Origin: JBKHJZ01 sp046537875
GTDB taxonomy: Bacteria > Actinomycetota > Acidimicrobiia > Acidimicrobiales > VFJN01
NCBI GenBank assembly: GCA_046537875.1
Contig: JBKHJZ010000001.1
Coordinates: 1 to 64,000, forward strand
Direction: 5' to 3'
Length of the DNA: 64,000 nucleotides
Part shown: positions 17,982-27,118 of the stretch, piece by piece
Position numbering within the stretch: position 1 is the first letter of the stretch
Layout: every line of letters begins with the position of its first letter
Notes under the pieces: generated by a model
Database searches by the model: none
What the model was told of the DNA's origin: nothing
Seen by the model: the letters and a program-made list of their open reading frames with translations, nothing else
Translations under genes and position numbers: made by a program

Positions 17982-18755
17982 GTGAGCGCTCTTCCCGCAT
18001 GGTCCACCTCCCGCACCGCCGTCGTCACCGGCGGTGGACGGGGGATCGGGTTGGCGATCAGCCGCCGCCTGGCGCTGGAGGGCGCATCGGTCGCGGTGTT
18101 CGAGCGGGACGGGGAGAGCGGGCGGGCCGCCGCCCAGCAGATCGGGGCCGACGGCGGCCGGGCCGTCGCCTACGCCCTCGACGTGTCCGACCGTGGCGGC
18201 GTGGACGCGGCCGTGGCCGAGGTGCGCGCCGAGCTCGGGCCGCCGACGATCCTCGTGAACAACGCCGGCCTCACGCCGTTCAAGAAGTTCCGCGAGATCA
18301 CCCGGGACGACCTCGAGCGGGTGTTCGCGGTCAACGTCTACGGCGTGTTCGACTGCTGCCAGGCCGTGCTGCCCGACATGGTCGACGCCGGCTGGGGCCG
18401 CATCGTGAACATCGCGTCGTCCAGCGCCCAGACCGGCAGCCCACTCCAGACGCACTACAGCGCCACGAAGGGCGCGGTCATCGCGCTGACCCGGTCGCTC
18501 GCCCGGGAGCTGGGCGCGAAGGGCATCACGGTCAACGCCGTGCCGCCGTCGTTCGTCGACACGCCGAGCCTGCGCGAGGCCGAGCGCAGCGGGTACCTCG
18601 GTCCGGGCGTCGAGACGCTGCTCCAGTCGATGCCGGTCAGGCGCGTCGGCGTGCCGGAGGACATCGCCGCCGCGGTCGCCTACCTCGTGCGCGACGAGGC
18701 GAGCTTCGTCACCGGCCAGGTGCTCGGCGTCAACGGCGGTCGTGTCATGGACTGA
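17982..18755 (+). CDS. Short-chain dehydrogenase/reductase (FabG-like)
   Basis: A 257-residue classical SDR: VVTGGGRGIGLAISRRLALEG, VNNAGLTPFKKF, serine SSSAQ, catalytic YSATKGAVIALTRSLA, and FVTGQVLGVNGGRVMD at the end. Its sequence is close to 3-oxoacyl-ACP reductase-type and cyclohexanol-type dehydrogenases. I chose the GTG at 17982, which begins VSALPAWSTSRTAVVTGG, as the SDR fold starts shortly after. It is divergent from the amidohydrolase with about 54 bp between starts, and it is followed by an unusual inverted-repeat element. Confidence 0.88.
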   Translation: MSALPAWSTSRTAVVTGGGRGIGLAISRRLALEGASVAVFERDGESGRAAAQQIGADGGRAVAYALDVSDRGGVDAAVAEVRAELGPPTILVNNAGLTPFKKFREITRDDLERVFAVNVYGVFDCCQAVLPDMVDAGWGRIVNIASSSAQTGSPLQTHYSATKGAVIALTRSLARELGAKGITVNAVPPSFVDTPSLREAERSGYLGPGVETLLQSMPVRRVGVPEDIAAAVAYLVRDEASFVTGQVLGVNGGRVMD

Positions 18756-18775
18756 CGCCGGACGCTCAGAAGCCG

Positions 18776-18897
18776 GAGCGGATAGGCGTGCACGTGGGCA
18801 CCGAACAGTACGGGATTTGCCGCGTGAGCCCAGGCCACACAGCGAGGCTTCCGGCAACGCTGACCACCGTTTGCCGAGAGAACGTGCCTATCCGCTC
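18776..18897. repeat. 122-bp element bounded by 12-bp perfect inverted repeats
   Basis: GAGCGGATAGGC at 18776-18787 is repeated in inverse as GCCTATCCGCTC at 18886-18897, enclosing 98 bp without a plausible gene. It fills the convergent gap between the SDR stop (18755) and the nitroreductase stop (18904). The loop is too long for a simple terminator. It resembles a small non-autonomous inverted-repeat element (MITE-like) or a structured RNA. No target-site duplication is evident. Confidence 0.45.
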
Positions 18898-18903
18898 ATG
18901 TCC

Positions 18904-19590
18904 TCAGCGGCGTGACCCGAGGACGTCCCGGCCGGCGCCGAGCGTGCGGTCGCCGGCGATGGGAACCGCGGGCTGGTCCCAGCGGTCGAGGTCGACCACG
19001 TCGCCGAGCGGGCGCCGGCGCACCGGGCCGTGCCTGCCGCGCGGCCAGCCCACCACGACGTGGCCGGCGAGCAGCCAGTCGTCGGGGATGCCGACGGCCT
19101 CCCGGAGCAGCTGCTCGCCGCCGTAGGAGGCCCAGCTGGTGACGCAGGCGCCGAGGCCCTGGGCACGCGCGGCGAGCAGGAAGTTCTGCATCGCCGGGTA
19201 GATCGACCCGCCGAGGAGGACCTCGGAGGCGGTGTCGTAGCGGAAGGTGGCGAAGAGCACGGAGGTCCGGTCGCCCGCACGGTCGTGGAGCTCGTAGGTG
19301 GCGCGGTTGTTGCGTGCCCGCCGGCTCCGGTCGTCGTCGCCGGGCCGGGTCATCCCGTAGACGGGTTCGATCACCTCGAGGGCGCGGCGGGCCGCTTCGG
19401 CGACGGCGGCGCGCTGCTCGGGTGAGCGCAGCACGATGAAGCGCCAGGCCTGGGCGTTGGCGCCGTTCGGCGCCCAGGTCGCCGCCTCCAGGCAGCGCCG
19501 CAGGGTGGCGTCGTCGACCGGTTCGTCGGTGAACCGGCGGATGGTCCGGGCCGTGGACAGTACGTCCCAGACGTCGTTGGACGGCGGCAT
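18904..19590 (-). CDS. Nitroreductase-family flavoprotein
   Basis: A 228-residue FMN-dependent nitroreductase-fold protein. The N-terminal RTIRRFTDEPVDD with ATWAPNGANAQAWRF forms the FMN phosphate site, and GSIYPAMQNFLLAARAQGLGACVTSW is the characteristic central helix. Members reduce nitro groups, quinones or enones with NAD(P)H, and some act on F420-like or iodinated substrates. The ATG lies about 9 nt after the P450 stop, so it is the downstream gene of a P450-nitroreductase operon. The physiological substrate is unknown. Confidence 0.9.
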   Translation of the reverse strand: MPPSNDVWDVLSTARTIRRFTDEPVDDATLRRCLEAATWAPNGANAQAWRFIVLRSPEQRAAVAEAARRALEVIEPVYGMTRPGDDDRSRRARNNRATYELHDRAGDRTSVLFATFRYDTASEVLLGGSIYPAMQNFLLAARAQGLGACVTSWASYGGEQLLREAVGIPDDWLLAGHVVVGWPRGRHGPVRRRPLGDVVDLDRWDQPAVPIAGDRTLGAGRDVLGSRR

Positions 19591-19599
19591 GAGCGGCGG

Positions 19600-20799
19600 T
19601 CAGCGGATGATCAGCGGGAGGCTCTCCCAGCCGCGGACCGTCGAGGTCGGGGCGAGGCGGCTGCCCTCGTCGTCGACGTCCCACTCCGGGAACCGGTCGA
19701 GGAGCTCCTCGAGCGCGACCCGGCCCTCGAGGCGCGCGAGGTTGGCACCCAGGCAGAAGTGCAGCCCGTACCCGAAGGTCAGGTGCTGGCTGTCAGCACG
19801 GGTGACGTCGTAGGCGTCGGGGGCCTCGTAGCGGCGGGGGTCGCGGTTGGCCGACGCCAGCAGGAGGAGGATGGCGGTGCCGGCGGGGATCGTGGTGCCG
19901 TGGTACTCGACGTCGTGCATGACGTAGCGGGCGACGGCGTGGCCGGTGGGCTCGAAGCGCAGCGTCTCCTCGATGGCGTTGGGGATCAGCGACCGGTCGT
20001 CGAGCAGGACTCGCCGCTGGTCGGGGTGCTCGGCCAGCAGCTTGGCGAGCCAGCCGATGAGCCGGCCGGTGGTCTCGTTGCCGGCACCCGCGAGCACGGC
20101 CGTGTAGGTGAGCACCTCGCCGCGGGTGAGCTTGCGGATCTCGCCGTCCCGGTCCTCGAACTCGGCGTTGAGGAGGTGGGTCATGAGGTCGTCGGAGGGG
20201 TGCCGGGCCCGCCAGTCGATGTAGTCGGCGAACATGGCGCCGCTGGCGACCTCGTCCTGCCTGACGGCCATGGGCTGGCCGGGCTCGGTGCGGAGGTTGG
20301 CGTCGGTCTTGTCGCGGACGGCGATCTGGTCCTCCTCGGGGATGCCGAGGAGCATGCCGATCACCCGCATGGGCAGGATCGAGGCGAAGTCGCTGATGAT
20401 GTCGAAGCGGTCGGCACCGACGAGCGGGTCGAGGCAGCGGACGCAGAAGTCGCGGATCTGGTCCTCGAGGGCGGCCATCCGCCGGGGGGTGAAGACCCGG
20501 GACATGAGCCCGCGGTGCATCGTGTGCACCGGTGGGTCCTCGAAGAGGATCACCCCGGGCGGGAGCTCGACGCCGGATTTGATGATGTCGAGGATGTCGC
20601 TGCGGGTGTTCGAGAACGTCTTCCAGTCGACGAGCGCCTGCTGGACGTCCTCGTGGCGCGAGAGCGCCCAGAAGTCGTACCGCTCGTTGTGGTAGGCCGG
20701 TGCCTCCTCCCGCAGGAGGGCGTACACGGGGTACGGGTCGGCGTTGATCTCGACGTCGTACGGGTCGTAGTAGACGTCCGTGGCGTTGGCGATCGTCAT
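19600..20799 (-). CDS. Cytochrome P450
   Basis: A 399-residue soluble bacterial P450. The I-helix oxygen-activation motif is AGAGNET (237-243), the ExxR is EETLR (277-281), and the haem loop is FGYGLHFCLG with Cys349 as thiolate ligand. ILFEDPPVHTMHRGLMSRVF matches CYP families that hydroxylate lipids and steroids in actinobacteria (CYP125/142-type region), but a family call needs an alignment. GGAGGGGG precedes the ATG. The upstream same-strand gene encodes a ferredoxin-fused reductase that could supply electrons. A GAACGACCGTTC palindrome lies 30 nt upstream of the start. Confidence 0.95.
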   Translation of the reverse strand: MTIANATDVYYDPYDVEINADPYPVYALLREEAPAYHNERYDFWALSRHEDVQQALVDWKTFSNTRSDILDIIKSGVELPPGVILFEDPPVHTMHRGLMSRVFTPRRMAALEDQIRDFCVRCLDPLVGADRFDIISDFASILPMRVIGMLLGIPEEDQIAVRDKTDANLRTEPGQPMAVRQDEVASGAMFADYIDWRARHPSDDLMTHLLNAEFEDRDGEIRKLTRGEVLTYTAVLAGAGNETTGRLIGWLAKLLAEHPDQRRVLLDDRSLIPNAIEETLRFEPTGHAVARYVMHDVEYHGTTIPAGTAILLLLASANRDPRRYEAPDAYDVTRADSQHLTFGYGLHFCLGANLARLEGRVALEELLDRFPEWDVDDEGSRLAPTSTVRGWESLPLIIR

Positions 20800-20828
20800 C
20801 CGGGCCCCCTCCTCACCGATCCTGGTTT

Positions 20829-20840
20829 GAACGACCGTTC
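20829..20840. promoter_or_regulatory. Palindrome GAAC-N4-GTTC upstream of P450
   Basis: GAACGACCGTTC, in the context TTTGAACGACCGTTCTAA, lies 30 nt upstream of the P450 ATG in the 111-bp gap after the reductase gene. It has the core of an actinobacterial LexA (SOS) box, GAAC-N4-GTTC, but lacks the outer TC..GA. A TetR operator is equally possible. Confidence 0.4.
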
Positions 20841-20910
20841 TAACTGGGCTGTGGTGGGGCGTCCAGGGTGGGGACGTGGTGCTGCGGGAGAGAGCGTGCC
20901 TGCCACCACA

Positions 20911-22011
20911 TCAGAACGACTCGTACTCGACGACGACCCGGCGGCCGTGGGGGAGGGCCTGGCAGGTGAGCACCCAACCCTCGTCGACCTCCTCGGGCGT
21001 GAGAGCCTTGTTGGTGCGCATCGTGACGGAGCCCTCGTGGAGGAGGGCCATGCACGTGGCGCAGTCGCCGGCCTGGCAGGAGAACGGAGCCCGGAGGCCG
21101 CCGGCCCGGGCGGTCTGCAGGAGCGTGTCACCGGCGTGGTAGGCGACGTCGTGGCGCTGGCCCTTGAGGACGATGGTCACGGTCTCCGTGGCGTCGGGCT
21201 CGTCGCCGCCGCCGGGCGCCGCCTGGACGGACATGCCGGGTGCCGGGGACGGCTCCTCGGCTCGCGGGCCGGTCCGGTCGCCGAAGCGCTCGAGGAAGAT
21301 GCGGTCCGTCGGGACCCCGGCGTCGAGCAGCGTGCGCTCGACCAGGTCCATGAACTCCGCCGGCCCGCACACGAAGAACAGCGCACCCTCGCCCGACGTC
21401 TCGGCGACGTCGCGGACCTCGTCCGGGGTCAGGTAGCCGCCGTCGCTGTCCAGGTGGTGGTGCACCGAGAGCTGCCCCGGGTGCTCGTGCCGGAGCCGGT
21501 CGAGGTCGTCCCGGAAGATCACCGCATCGGCGTCGCGGTTCGCGTACAGCACCCGCACCGGCCGGTCGGACGACGCGAGGACGCTCTTGGTGATCGACAT
21601 CACCGGCGTCACGCCGCTGCCCCCGCAGAACGCCACGACCGGCGCGTCGCCCTCGGGCACGCAGAACACGCCCGCCGGCCGGGTCGCCTCGAGCTCGTCG
21701 CCCGGTGCGACGTTGTCGAGGAGCCAGTTCGACACCACGCCGCCGGGGACCCGCTTGACGGTGACGGTCAGCGCCGGGTCGGTCTCCGGGGCGCTCGACA
21801 TGGAGTAGGAGCGGAGCAGCTCCTCGCCGTCGAGGTGGACGCGGAAGGTGCAGAACTGGCCGGGCCGGTAGGCGAACAGGTTCCGGGCATCGGCGGGCAC
21901 GTCGAGGACGAACGAGGACGTGTCGGCGGTCTCCCGCACGACCTCGCGGACGCGCAGCGGGTGGTACCCGTGGAGCCGTCGCACCTCGTCTCGGTCGGCC
22001 ACGACGGCCAC
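20911..22011 (-). CDS. Ferredoxin-NAD(P)H reductase with C-terminal [2Fe-2S] domain
   Basis: About 366 residues in three domains: FAD (RSYSMSSAPE), NAD (VVAFCGGSGVTPVMSITKSVLA and FFVCGPAEFMDLVERTLL) and a plant-type [2Fe-2S] ferredoxin at the C-terminus (CQAGDCATC, then LTCQALP). This is the layout of oxygenase reductases such as KshB, PaaE/PaaK and related proteins. It could serve the downstream P450 or the Rieske oxygenase elsewhere. Several starts are open (GTG 22011, GTG 22002, TTG 22035), none with a good ribosome-binding site; conserved sequence begins near RRLHGYHPLRVREVVRET. Confidence 0.9.
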   Translation of the reverse strand: MAVVADRDEVRRLHGYHPLRVREVVRETADTSSFVLDVPADARNLFAYRPGQFCTFRVHLDGEELLRSYSMSSAPETDPALTVTVKRVPGGVVSNWLLDNVAPGDELEATRPAGVFCVPEGDAPVVAFCGGSGVTPVMSITKSVLASSDRPVRVLYANRDADAVIFRDDLDRLRHEHPGQLSVHHHLDSDGGYLTPDEVRDVAETSGEGALFFVCGPAEFMDLVERTLLDAGVPTDRIFLERFGDRTGPRAEEPSPAPGMSVQAAPGGGDEPDATETVTIVLKGQRHDVAYHAGDTLLQTARAGGLRAPFSCQAGDCATCMALLHEGSVTMRTNKALTPEEVDEGWVLTCQALPHGRRVVVEYESF

Positions 22012-22128
22012 GCTACCCGCGCCGAGAAGCACCAACCCACATCGGGCAAAGCTGCATCATCATGAATGAGATTGATGCTCTCAGCACCGGCGTCCTACGC
22101 TCCTGCGAGCCGGACCCGGGAGGCACAC

Positions 22129-23307
22129 ATGACCGACGCCGTGATCGTCTCCACCGCGAGGACGCCCATCGGCACGGCGGGGCGCGGGTCGCTGGTCGAC
22201 GTCGACGCCCTCGAGCTCGGCACCCTCGCGCTGACCGAGGCCCTGGCGCGCGCCGGGGTCGACCCGTCGCTCGTCGACGACGTCGTCTTCGGCGAGTCGC
22301 TCTACGGCGGCGGCGACATCGCCCGGTACGCGGCCGTGCAGGCCGGCATGCCCCAGGTGCCCGGCGTGGCCCACAACCGGCACTGCGCCTCGGGCCTCGC
22401 CGCCGTCCAGACCGCCGCCGGCTCGATCCGCTCGGGCATGGACACGCTGGTGGTGGCCGGCGGGGTGCAGTCGAGCTCGACCATGCCCCGCACCACGCGC
22501 CGGGTGCCGGGGACCGACGAGTGGACCGACTGGTTCTCGCCGACCCACCCGGACTCGCCCGAGGCGCCCAACATGGACATGTCCATCACGGTGGGGTGGA
22601 ACGCCGCGACGAAGGCCGGGGTCACCCGTGAGGAGATGGACGCCTGGGCGCTGCGGTCGCACCGGCGCGCCGTGGCCTCCATCGACGACGGGCGTTTCCG
22701 GGACGAGGTCTTCCCCGTGGCGGTCACCCGGCGCGACGGCACGACCACCACCTTCGCCGTCGACGAGCACCCGCGTCGCGACACGAGCATGGAGAAGCTC
22801 GCCTCGCTGAAGCCCCTGCACCCGGAGATCGAGGGCTTCAGCATCACCGCCGGCAACGCCGCGGGCGCCAACGACGGCGCAGCGGCCATGGTCATCGCCT
22901 CCGATGCGCTCGCCGGCGAGCTGGGGTTGACGTCCCTGGCGTCGGTGCGGGGCTGGGCGTCGGTGGGCGTGCCGCCGGAGGACACCGGCCTGGCCCCGAC
23001 CATCGCCATCCCGAAGGCGCTCGACCGGGTCGGCCTCCGGATCGACGACATCGACCTGTGGGAGATCAACGAGGCCTTCGCCTCCATGTGCGTCGCCACC
23101 ACCCGGATCCTCGGCATCGACGAGGAGCTGGTGAACGTGCAGGGCAGCGGCTGCAGCCTCGGACACCCCGTCGCCATGACCGGCGCCCGCATGGTCATCT
23201 CCCTCGTGCACGAGCTCCGCCGCCGAGGCGGCGGCACCGGTGTCGCCGCCATGTGCGCCGGCGGCGGCATGTCGTCGGCGGTCGTGCTCGACGTCCCGGC
23301 CGCCTGA
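22129..23307 (+). CDS. Thiolase (acetyl-CoA acyltransferase)
   Basis: A 392-residue thiolase that cleaves 3-ketoacyl-CoA with CoA. The nucleophilic Cys86 lies in NRHCASGLAAV, NEAF is intact, His346 lies in GCSLGHPVAMTGARM, and the second catalytic Cys376 in MCAGGGMSSA. All residues for genuine thiolysis are present, unlike the thiolase-like gene at 2840. The ATG at 22129 follows GGGAGGC; an upstream in-frame ATG at 22066 would add an atypical leader. It opens the five-gene run thiolase-ACAD-ACAD-ligase-ACAD, which has most of the parts of a beta-oxidation spiral but no hydratase. Confidence 0.94.
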   Translation: MTDAVIVSTARTPIGTAGRGSLVDVDALELGTLALTEALARAGVDPSLVDDVVFGESLYGGGDIARYAAVQAGMPQVPGVAHNRHCASGLAAVQTAAGSIRSGMDTLVVAGGVQSSSTMPRTTRRVPGTDEWTDWFSPTHPDSPEAPNMDMSITVGWNAATKAGVTREEMDAWALRSHRRAVASIDDGRFRDEVFPVAVTRRDGTTTTFAVDEHPRRDTSMEKLASLKPLHPEIEGFSITAGNAAGANDGAAAMVIASDALAGELGLTSLASVRGWASVGVPPEDTGLAPTIAIPKALDRVGLRIDDIDLWEINEAFASMCVATTRILGIDEELVNVQGSGCSLGHPVAMTGARMVISLVHELRRRGGGTGVAAMCAGGGMSSAVVLDVPAA

Positions 23308-23320
23308 CCGCGGAGGAGCG

Positions 23321-24457
23321 ATGGACACCGCCGGGTTCCGGGACGCGCTGTCGGGCTGGCTCGAGTCGGCCGGGCTGCCACCGCCCATCGTGGACCCCGG
23401 CACGCTCGACGAGCAGGTGAGCCGCTACTTCACCGTGAAGCAGGCCCTGTGGGACGCCGACTTCGGGCGCTACGGGTGGCCCGAGGCCGTGGGCGGGCTC
23501 GGCGGCCCCCCGCTGCTGCGCGCGGTGGTCGGTGAGGAGGTGGCGGCCCGCCGGCTGGCCGACCCCAACTGCTGGTCGATGATCGAGGTCCTCGCCCCCA
23601 CCGTCATCGACGTCGCCGGCCCGGAGCTGGCGGCCGAGGTGGTCCCGCCCCTGTTGCGGGGGGAGGAGCTCTGGTGCCAGGGCTTCTCGGAACCGGGCGC
23701 CGGCAGCGACCTCGCCTCGCTCACCTGCCGGGCCACCGAGACCGACGGCGGCTGGGTGGTCAACGGCCAGAAGGTGTGGACCAGCTTCGCCCAGTACGCC
23801 CGGCGGTGCGTCCTCCTCACCCGCACGGGTGCGCCGGGCAGTGCCCACCGCGGGATCACCGCCTTCCTCGTCGACATGAACAGCCCGGGCATCACCCACG
23901 CCCCGATCGAGACCCAGCACGGCCGGCCCGAGTTCGCCGAGGTGTTCTTCGACGACGTGGTCGTGCCGGGCCATCGGGTGCTCGGCGGGGTCGGCCAGGG
24001 CTGGCAGGTGGCCATGGACATCCTGCCCTACGAGCGGTCCACCACGTTCTGGCACCGTGGCGCCCACCTGCTCCGACGCTGCGGCGACCTCGTGGCCGAA
24101 GTCTCCGCCGGCGGCGAGGCACCGCCGTCCGCCGCCGACGCGCTGGGCGCCGCGTACCAGGCCCTCGTCGCGTTCCGCATGCGCTCCCGGGGCACCCAGC
24201 ACCGGCTGGCGGCGGGCGAGCGGCTCGGCGCCGAGACCTCCGTCGACAAGGTGCTGATCGCCACCGCCGAGCAGACGCTGCTCGAGACGGCCCGGGACCT
24301 CCTGCCCGGCGTGATCGAGCTCGACGACGACCCCGGGGCGGCGTCGTGGCGCGAGGACTACCTGTATGCGAAGGCCGCGACGATCTACGGAGGCACCGGC
24401 GAGATCCAGCGCAACATCATCGCCCGCCGGCTCCTCGACCTCGGGGCGGAGGCATGA
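23321..24457 (+). CDS. Acyl-CoA dehydrogenase
   Basis: A 378-residue ACAD with a complete flavin region: CQGFSEPGAGSDLASLTCRA, NGQKVWTSFAQYARR and the C-terminal ATIYGGTGEIQRNIIARRLLDLG. GAGGAG lies just before the ATG at 23321, 14 nt after the thiolase stop. It overlaps the next ACAD by 4 nt (ATGA) and pairs with it as the fuller subunit of a heteromeric dehydrogenase, an arrangement known from actinobacterial steroid side-chain and ring degradation. The substrate is not determinable. Confidence 0.93.
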   Translation: MDTAGFRDALSGWLESAGLPPPIVDPGTLDEQVSRYFTVKQALWDADFGRYGWPEAVGGLGGPPLLRAVVGEEVAARRLADPNCWSMIEVLAPTVIDVAGPELAAEVVPPLLRGEELWCQGFSEPGAGSDLASLTCRATETDGGWVVNGQKVWTSFAQYARRCVLLTRTGAPGSAHRGITAFLVDMNSPGITHAPIETQHGRPEFAEVFFDDVVVPGHRVLGGVGQGWQVAMDILPYERSTTFWHRGAHLLRRCGDLVAEVSAGGEAPPSAADALGAAYQALVAFRMRSRGTQHRLAAGERLGAETSVDKVLIATAEQTLLETARDLLPGVIELDDDPGAASWREDYLYAKAATIYGGTGEIQRNIIARRLLDLGAEA

Positions 24458-25431
24458 CGGCCATCGACGCCGACGACCTGGCGATGCTGGCCGCCGGCTT
24501 CGACGGCGTGCTCCGCGACGCGGCGGACCCCGACGAGGCAGCGCGGGGCCTGTTCGAGCTCGGGTGGGACGAGCTGCTCGCCGCCTCGCCGGCGCAGGCC
24601 GTCGCCGCCGCGTTCGGTGCCCTGGGGGCCACGGGCGCGGCCGCGGGGATCCTCGACGACGTCCTCGCCCACGCCCTCGGGCTGGACCCGTCGATCGGGA
24701 CGTGCATCGTCGCGCCGGCCCCCGGGGGCTCGACGCCACCCGGTCGCCGCACCGGCGACCGCATCGTCGTCGACGGCACCGTGACGAGGCGCGCCGGGCG
24801 GGCCGAACGCATCATGGTGGTCGTGGGCGACGTCCCCGACGACGTGGAGGTCGTCGGGATCGACGCCTCACTCGTGGCCGTTCCCGACGGGGACACCATC
24901 GACCCCGAGGACGCGCACCGGCGGCTCAGGCTCGAGCTGCCGGCGGCCGATGCCACCCCGGTCGTCGCCACCGGCCGCTGGGGCGATGCGGTCGCCGCAG
25001 CTCGGGTGGCGCTCGCCCACCAGCTGCTCGGCGCCGCCCGCACCATGCTGGCCCAGGCTCGCGAGCACGCCCTCGACCGCGTGCAGTTCGGGCGGGCCAT
25101 CGCGTCGTTCCAGGCCGTCCGGCACAAGCTGGCCGACGCGCTGGTGCAGATCGAGGGCGGGGCCGCCGTCGCCGGCGAGTGGCAGCCCGGCACCGACCCC
25201 CTGCTCGCCGCCCTGGCCAAGTCCCTCGCCGGCCGGGCCGCACGGACCACGGCGACCCACGCGCAGCAGGTCCTCGCGGGCATCGGCTTCACGACCGACC
25301 ACCCGTTCCACCGCTGGCTGAAGCGGACCCTCGTGGTCGACGCCCTCTTCGGCTCCGCCAGCACGCTCCCCGGCGAGATCGGCGCCGAGCTGCTCGCACG
25401 GGGCGGCGCGCCCCGCCTGGTCGAGCTGTGA
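24454..25431 (+). CDS. Acyl-CoA dehydrogenase, short partner subunit
   Basis: A 325-residue ACAD-family protein, shorter than its partner. The N-terminal helical domain and central beta domain are abbreviated (GRRTGDRIVVDGTVTRRAGR), while the C-terminal helices are conventional: LDRVQFGRAIASFQAVRHKLADALVQIEGG and AGIGFTTDHPFHRWLKR. It lacks the GGTxEIQ loop and ends DALFGSASTLPGEIGAELL, as in subunits that may not bind FAD themselves. Overlap of its ATG with the upstream ACAD stop supports co-assembly. Confidence 0.88.
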   Translation: MTAIDADDLAMLAAGFDGVLRDAADPDEAARGLFELGWDELLAASPAQAVAAAFGALGATGAAAGILDDVLAHALGLDPSIGTCIVAPAPGGSTPPGRRTGDRIVVDGTVTRRAGRAERIMVVVGDVPDDVEVVGIDASLVAVPDGDTIDPEDAHRRLRLELPAADATPVVATGRWGDAVAAARVALAHQLLGAARTMLAQAREHALDRVQFGRAIASFQAVRHKLADALVQIEGGAAVAGEWQPGTDPLLAALAKSLAGRAARTTATHAQQVLAGIGFTTDHPFHRWLKRTLVVDALFGSASTLPGEIGAELLARGGAPRLVEL

Positions 25432-25462
25432 TCCACCGACCCGTTGAACCAGGAGGACTCCC

Positions 25463-27118
25463 TTGGGTACCAGGACCGAGCGCCGCCGCTGGCAGCTGCG
25501 GGACGTCCCAGCCGACCTGGTCGAGCGCTACGAGCGCGACGGGTGGTGGACCGAGGAGACGCTGAGCGGTCGCATCGCCGACTGGCTCGCCGGTGCGCCG
25601 GCCACCCCCGTGCACGTCCACTCCCGCACGCACGGCTGGGCGGGCACCTACGGGGCCGTCGACGACGAGGCCCGGCGCCTGGTCTCCCTGCTGCGCGACC
25701 ACGGGCTCGAGGCCGGCGACGTGGTCGCCTTCCAGATCCCCAACTGGCGCGAGGCGATCGTCTCCTTCGCGGCCCTGGCGATGGGCGGCTACGTGCTGGT
25801 GCCGATCGTGCACATCTACGGCCGCAAGGAGGTGTCGTTCATCCTCGACGAGTGCGGGGCCGACGCCTACCTGTCGCCGGCGGCGTTCGGGCACGTCGAC
25901 CACCTCGACATCATCGACACGCACCGGCCGGCCTCGCTGCGGCTGCACGTGGTCACCGGCGACGGCGCCGACCGCGAGCCGCCGGCCGGCGTGCGGCGCG
26001 TGGCGTGGGGTGAGGTCGAGCGCCACGAGCCCGCAACCGACCTGCCGGCGCCCGCGCCCGGCGACGTGGCCGTGCTCGCCTACACGTCGGGCACGACGAG
26101 CGACCCGAAGGGCGTCATCCACGACCACCGCACCATGCTGAGCGAGTTGCGGCACATGGACGCCTGGGTCACCGACAGGCCGAACCTCATGGGCTCGCCC
26201 GTCACCCACGCCACCGGGATGCTCGGCGCCGTGCTCGGCCCGCTGAAGCGTGGCGAGGCCATCCACGTCATCGACCGGTGGGACCCGGGGCACGCCCTCC
26301 AGGTCATGCGCGAGCACGGGATCGGTGGCGGCACGGGCGCGTCGGTCTTCCTCGCCACGCTGCTCGACCACCCCGATTTCACGCCGGAGCACGCCGCCAC
26401 CATGGCGCGCGTCGGCCTCGGCGGGGCGCCCGTGCCGGTCGCCCTCGGGCGCCGCGCCCAGGCGCTGGGCATCAGCATCATCCGCGCCTACGGCTCCACC
26501 GAGCACCCCTCGATCACCGGCAGCCGGTTCGACGACCCCGCGGACGTGCGCCACACCACCGACGGCGCGCCCATGCCCGGCGTCGAGATCCGCCTGGTGG
26601 ATCTCGACGGCCACGAGGTCGGACCGGGCACGCCCGGCGAGATCGTGTCCCGCGGGCCCGAGCTGTGCCTCGGGTACACGAACCCGGCACTGAACGCCGC
26701 GTTCGACGGCGACGGCTGGTACCGCACCGGCGACATCGGCGTCCTCGACGAGGCCGGCAACCTCACGATCACCGACCGGGTCAGGGACATCATCATCCGC
26801 GGCGGGGAGAACCTGTCGGCCGCCGAGATCGAGCAGGCCATCGCCACGATGCCCGGTGTCGCCGAGGTGGCCGTGGTCGCCGTCCCCGACGACCGCCTCG
26901 GCGAGCGGGCCTGCGCGGTGGTGCGCATGGTCGACGGCCACGACGCCCCCGGCCTCCCCGACCTCGCCGCCCACCTCGAGGGTGTCGGCCTCGCCCGGCA
27001 GAAGTGGCCGGAGGAGCTGCGCGCCGTCGCCGACTTCCCTCGCACCGCGTCGGGCAAGGTCCGCAAGGTCGATCTCCGCGCCGGGCTCCGCGCGGAGCAG
27101 AGCGAAGGTGGGCGGTGA
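25463..27118 (+). CDS. AMP-dependent acyl-CoA synthetase
   Basis: A 551-residue ANL-superfamily ligase that activates a carboxylic acid with ATP and CoA. The phosphate loop is YTSGTTSDPKG (207-217), the adenylate region RAYGSTEHPS, the hinge YRTGDIGVLDEAGNLTITDR, and the C-terminal lysine lies in RTASGKVRKVDLR. The start appears to be TTG at 25463, 6 nt after AGGAGG; no ATG or GTG nearby gives the conserved N-terminus. It overlaps the next ACAD at the stop (TGATG). The substrate could be a fatty or cyclic acid. Confidence 0.92.
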   Translation: MGTRTERRRWQLRDVPADLVERYERDGWWTEETLSGRIADWLAGAPATPVHVHSRTHGWAGTYGAVDDEARRLVSLLRDHGLEAGDVVAFQIPNWREAIVSFAALAMGGYVLVPIVHIYGRKEVSFILDECGADAYLSPAAFGHVDHLDIIDTHRPASLRLHVVTGDGADREPPAGVRRVAWGEVERHEPATDLPAPAPGDVAVLAYTSGTTSDPKGVIHDHRTMLSELRHMDAWVTDRPNLMGSPVTHATGMLGAVLGPLKRGEAIHVIDRWDPGHALQVMREHGIGGGTGASVFLATLLDHPDFTPEHAATMARVGLGGAPVPVALGRRAQALGISIIRAYGSTEHPSITGSRFDDPADVRHTTDGAPMPGVEIRLVDLDGHEVGPGTPGEIVSRGPELCLGYTNPALNAAFDGDGWYRTGDIGVLDEAGNLTITDRVRDIIIRGGENLSAAEIEQAIATMPGVAEVAVVAVPDDRLGERACAVVRMVDGHDAPGLPDLAAHLEGVGLARQKWPEELRAVADFPRTASGKVRKVDLRAGLRAEQSEGGR

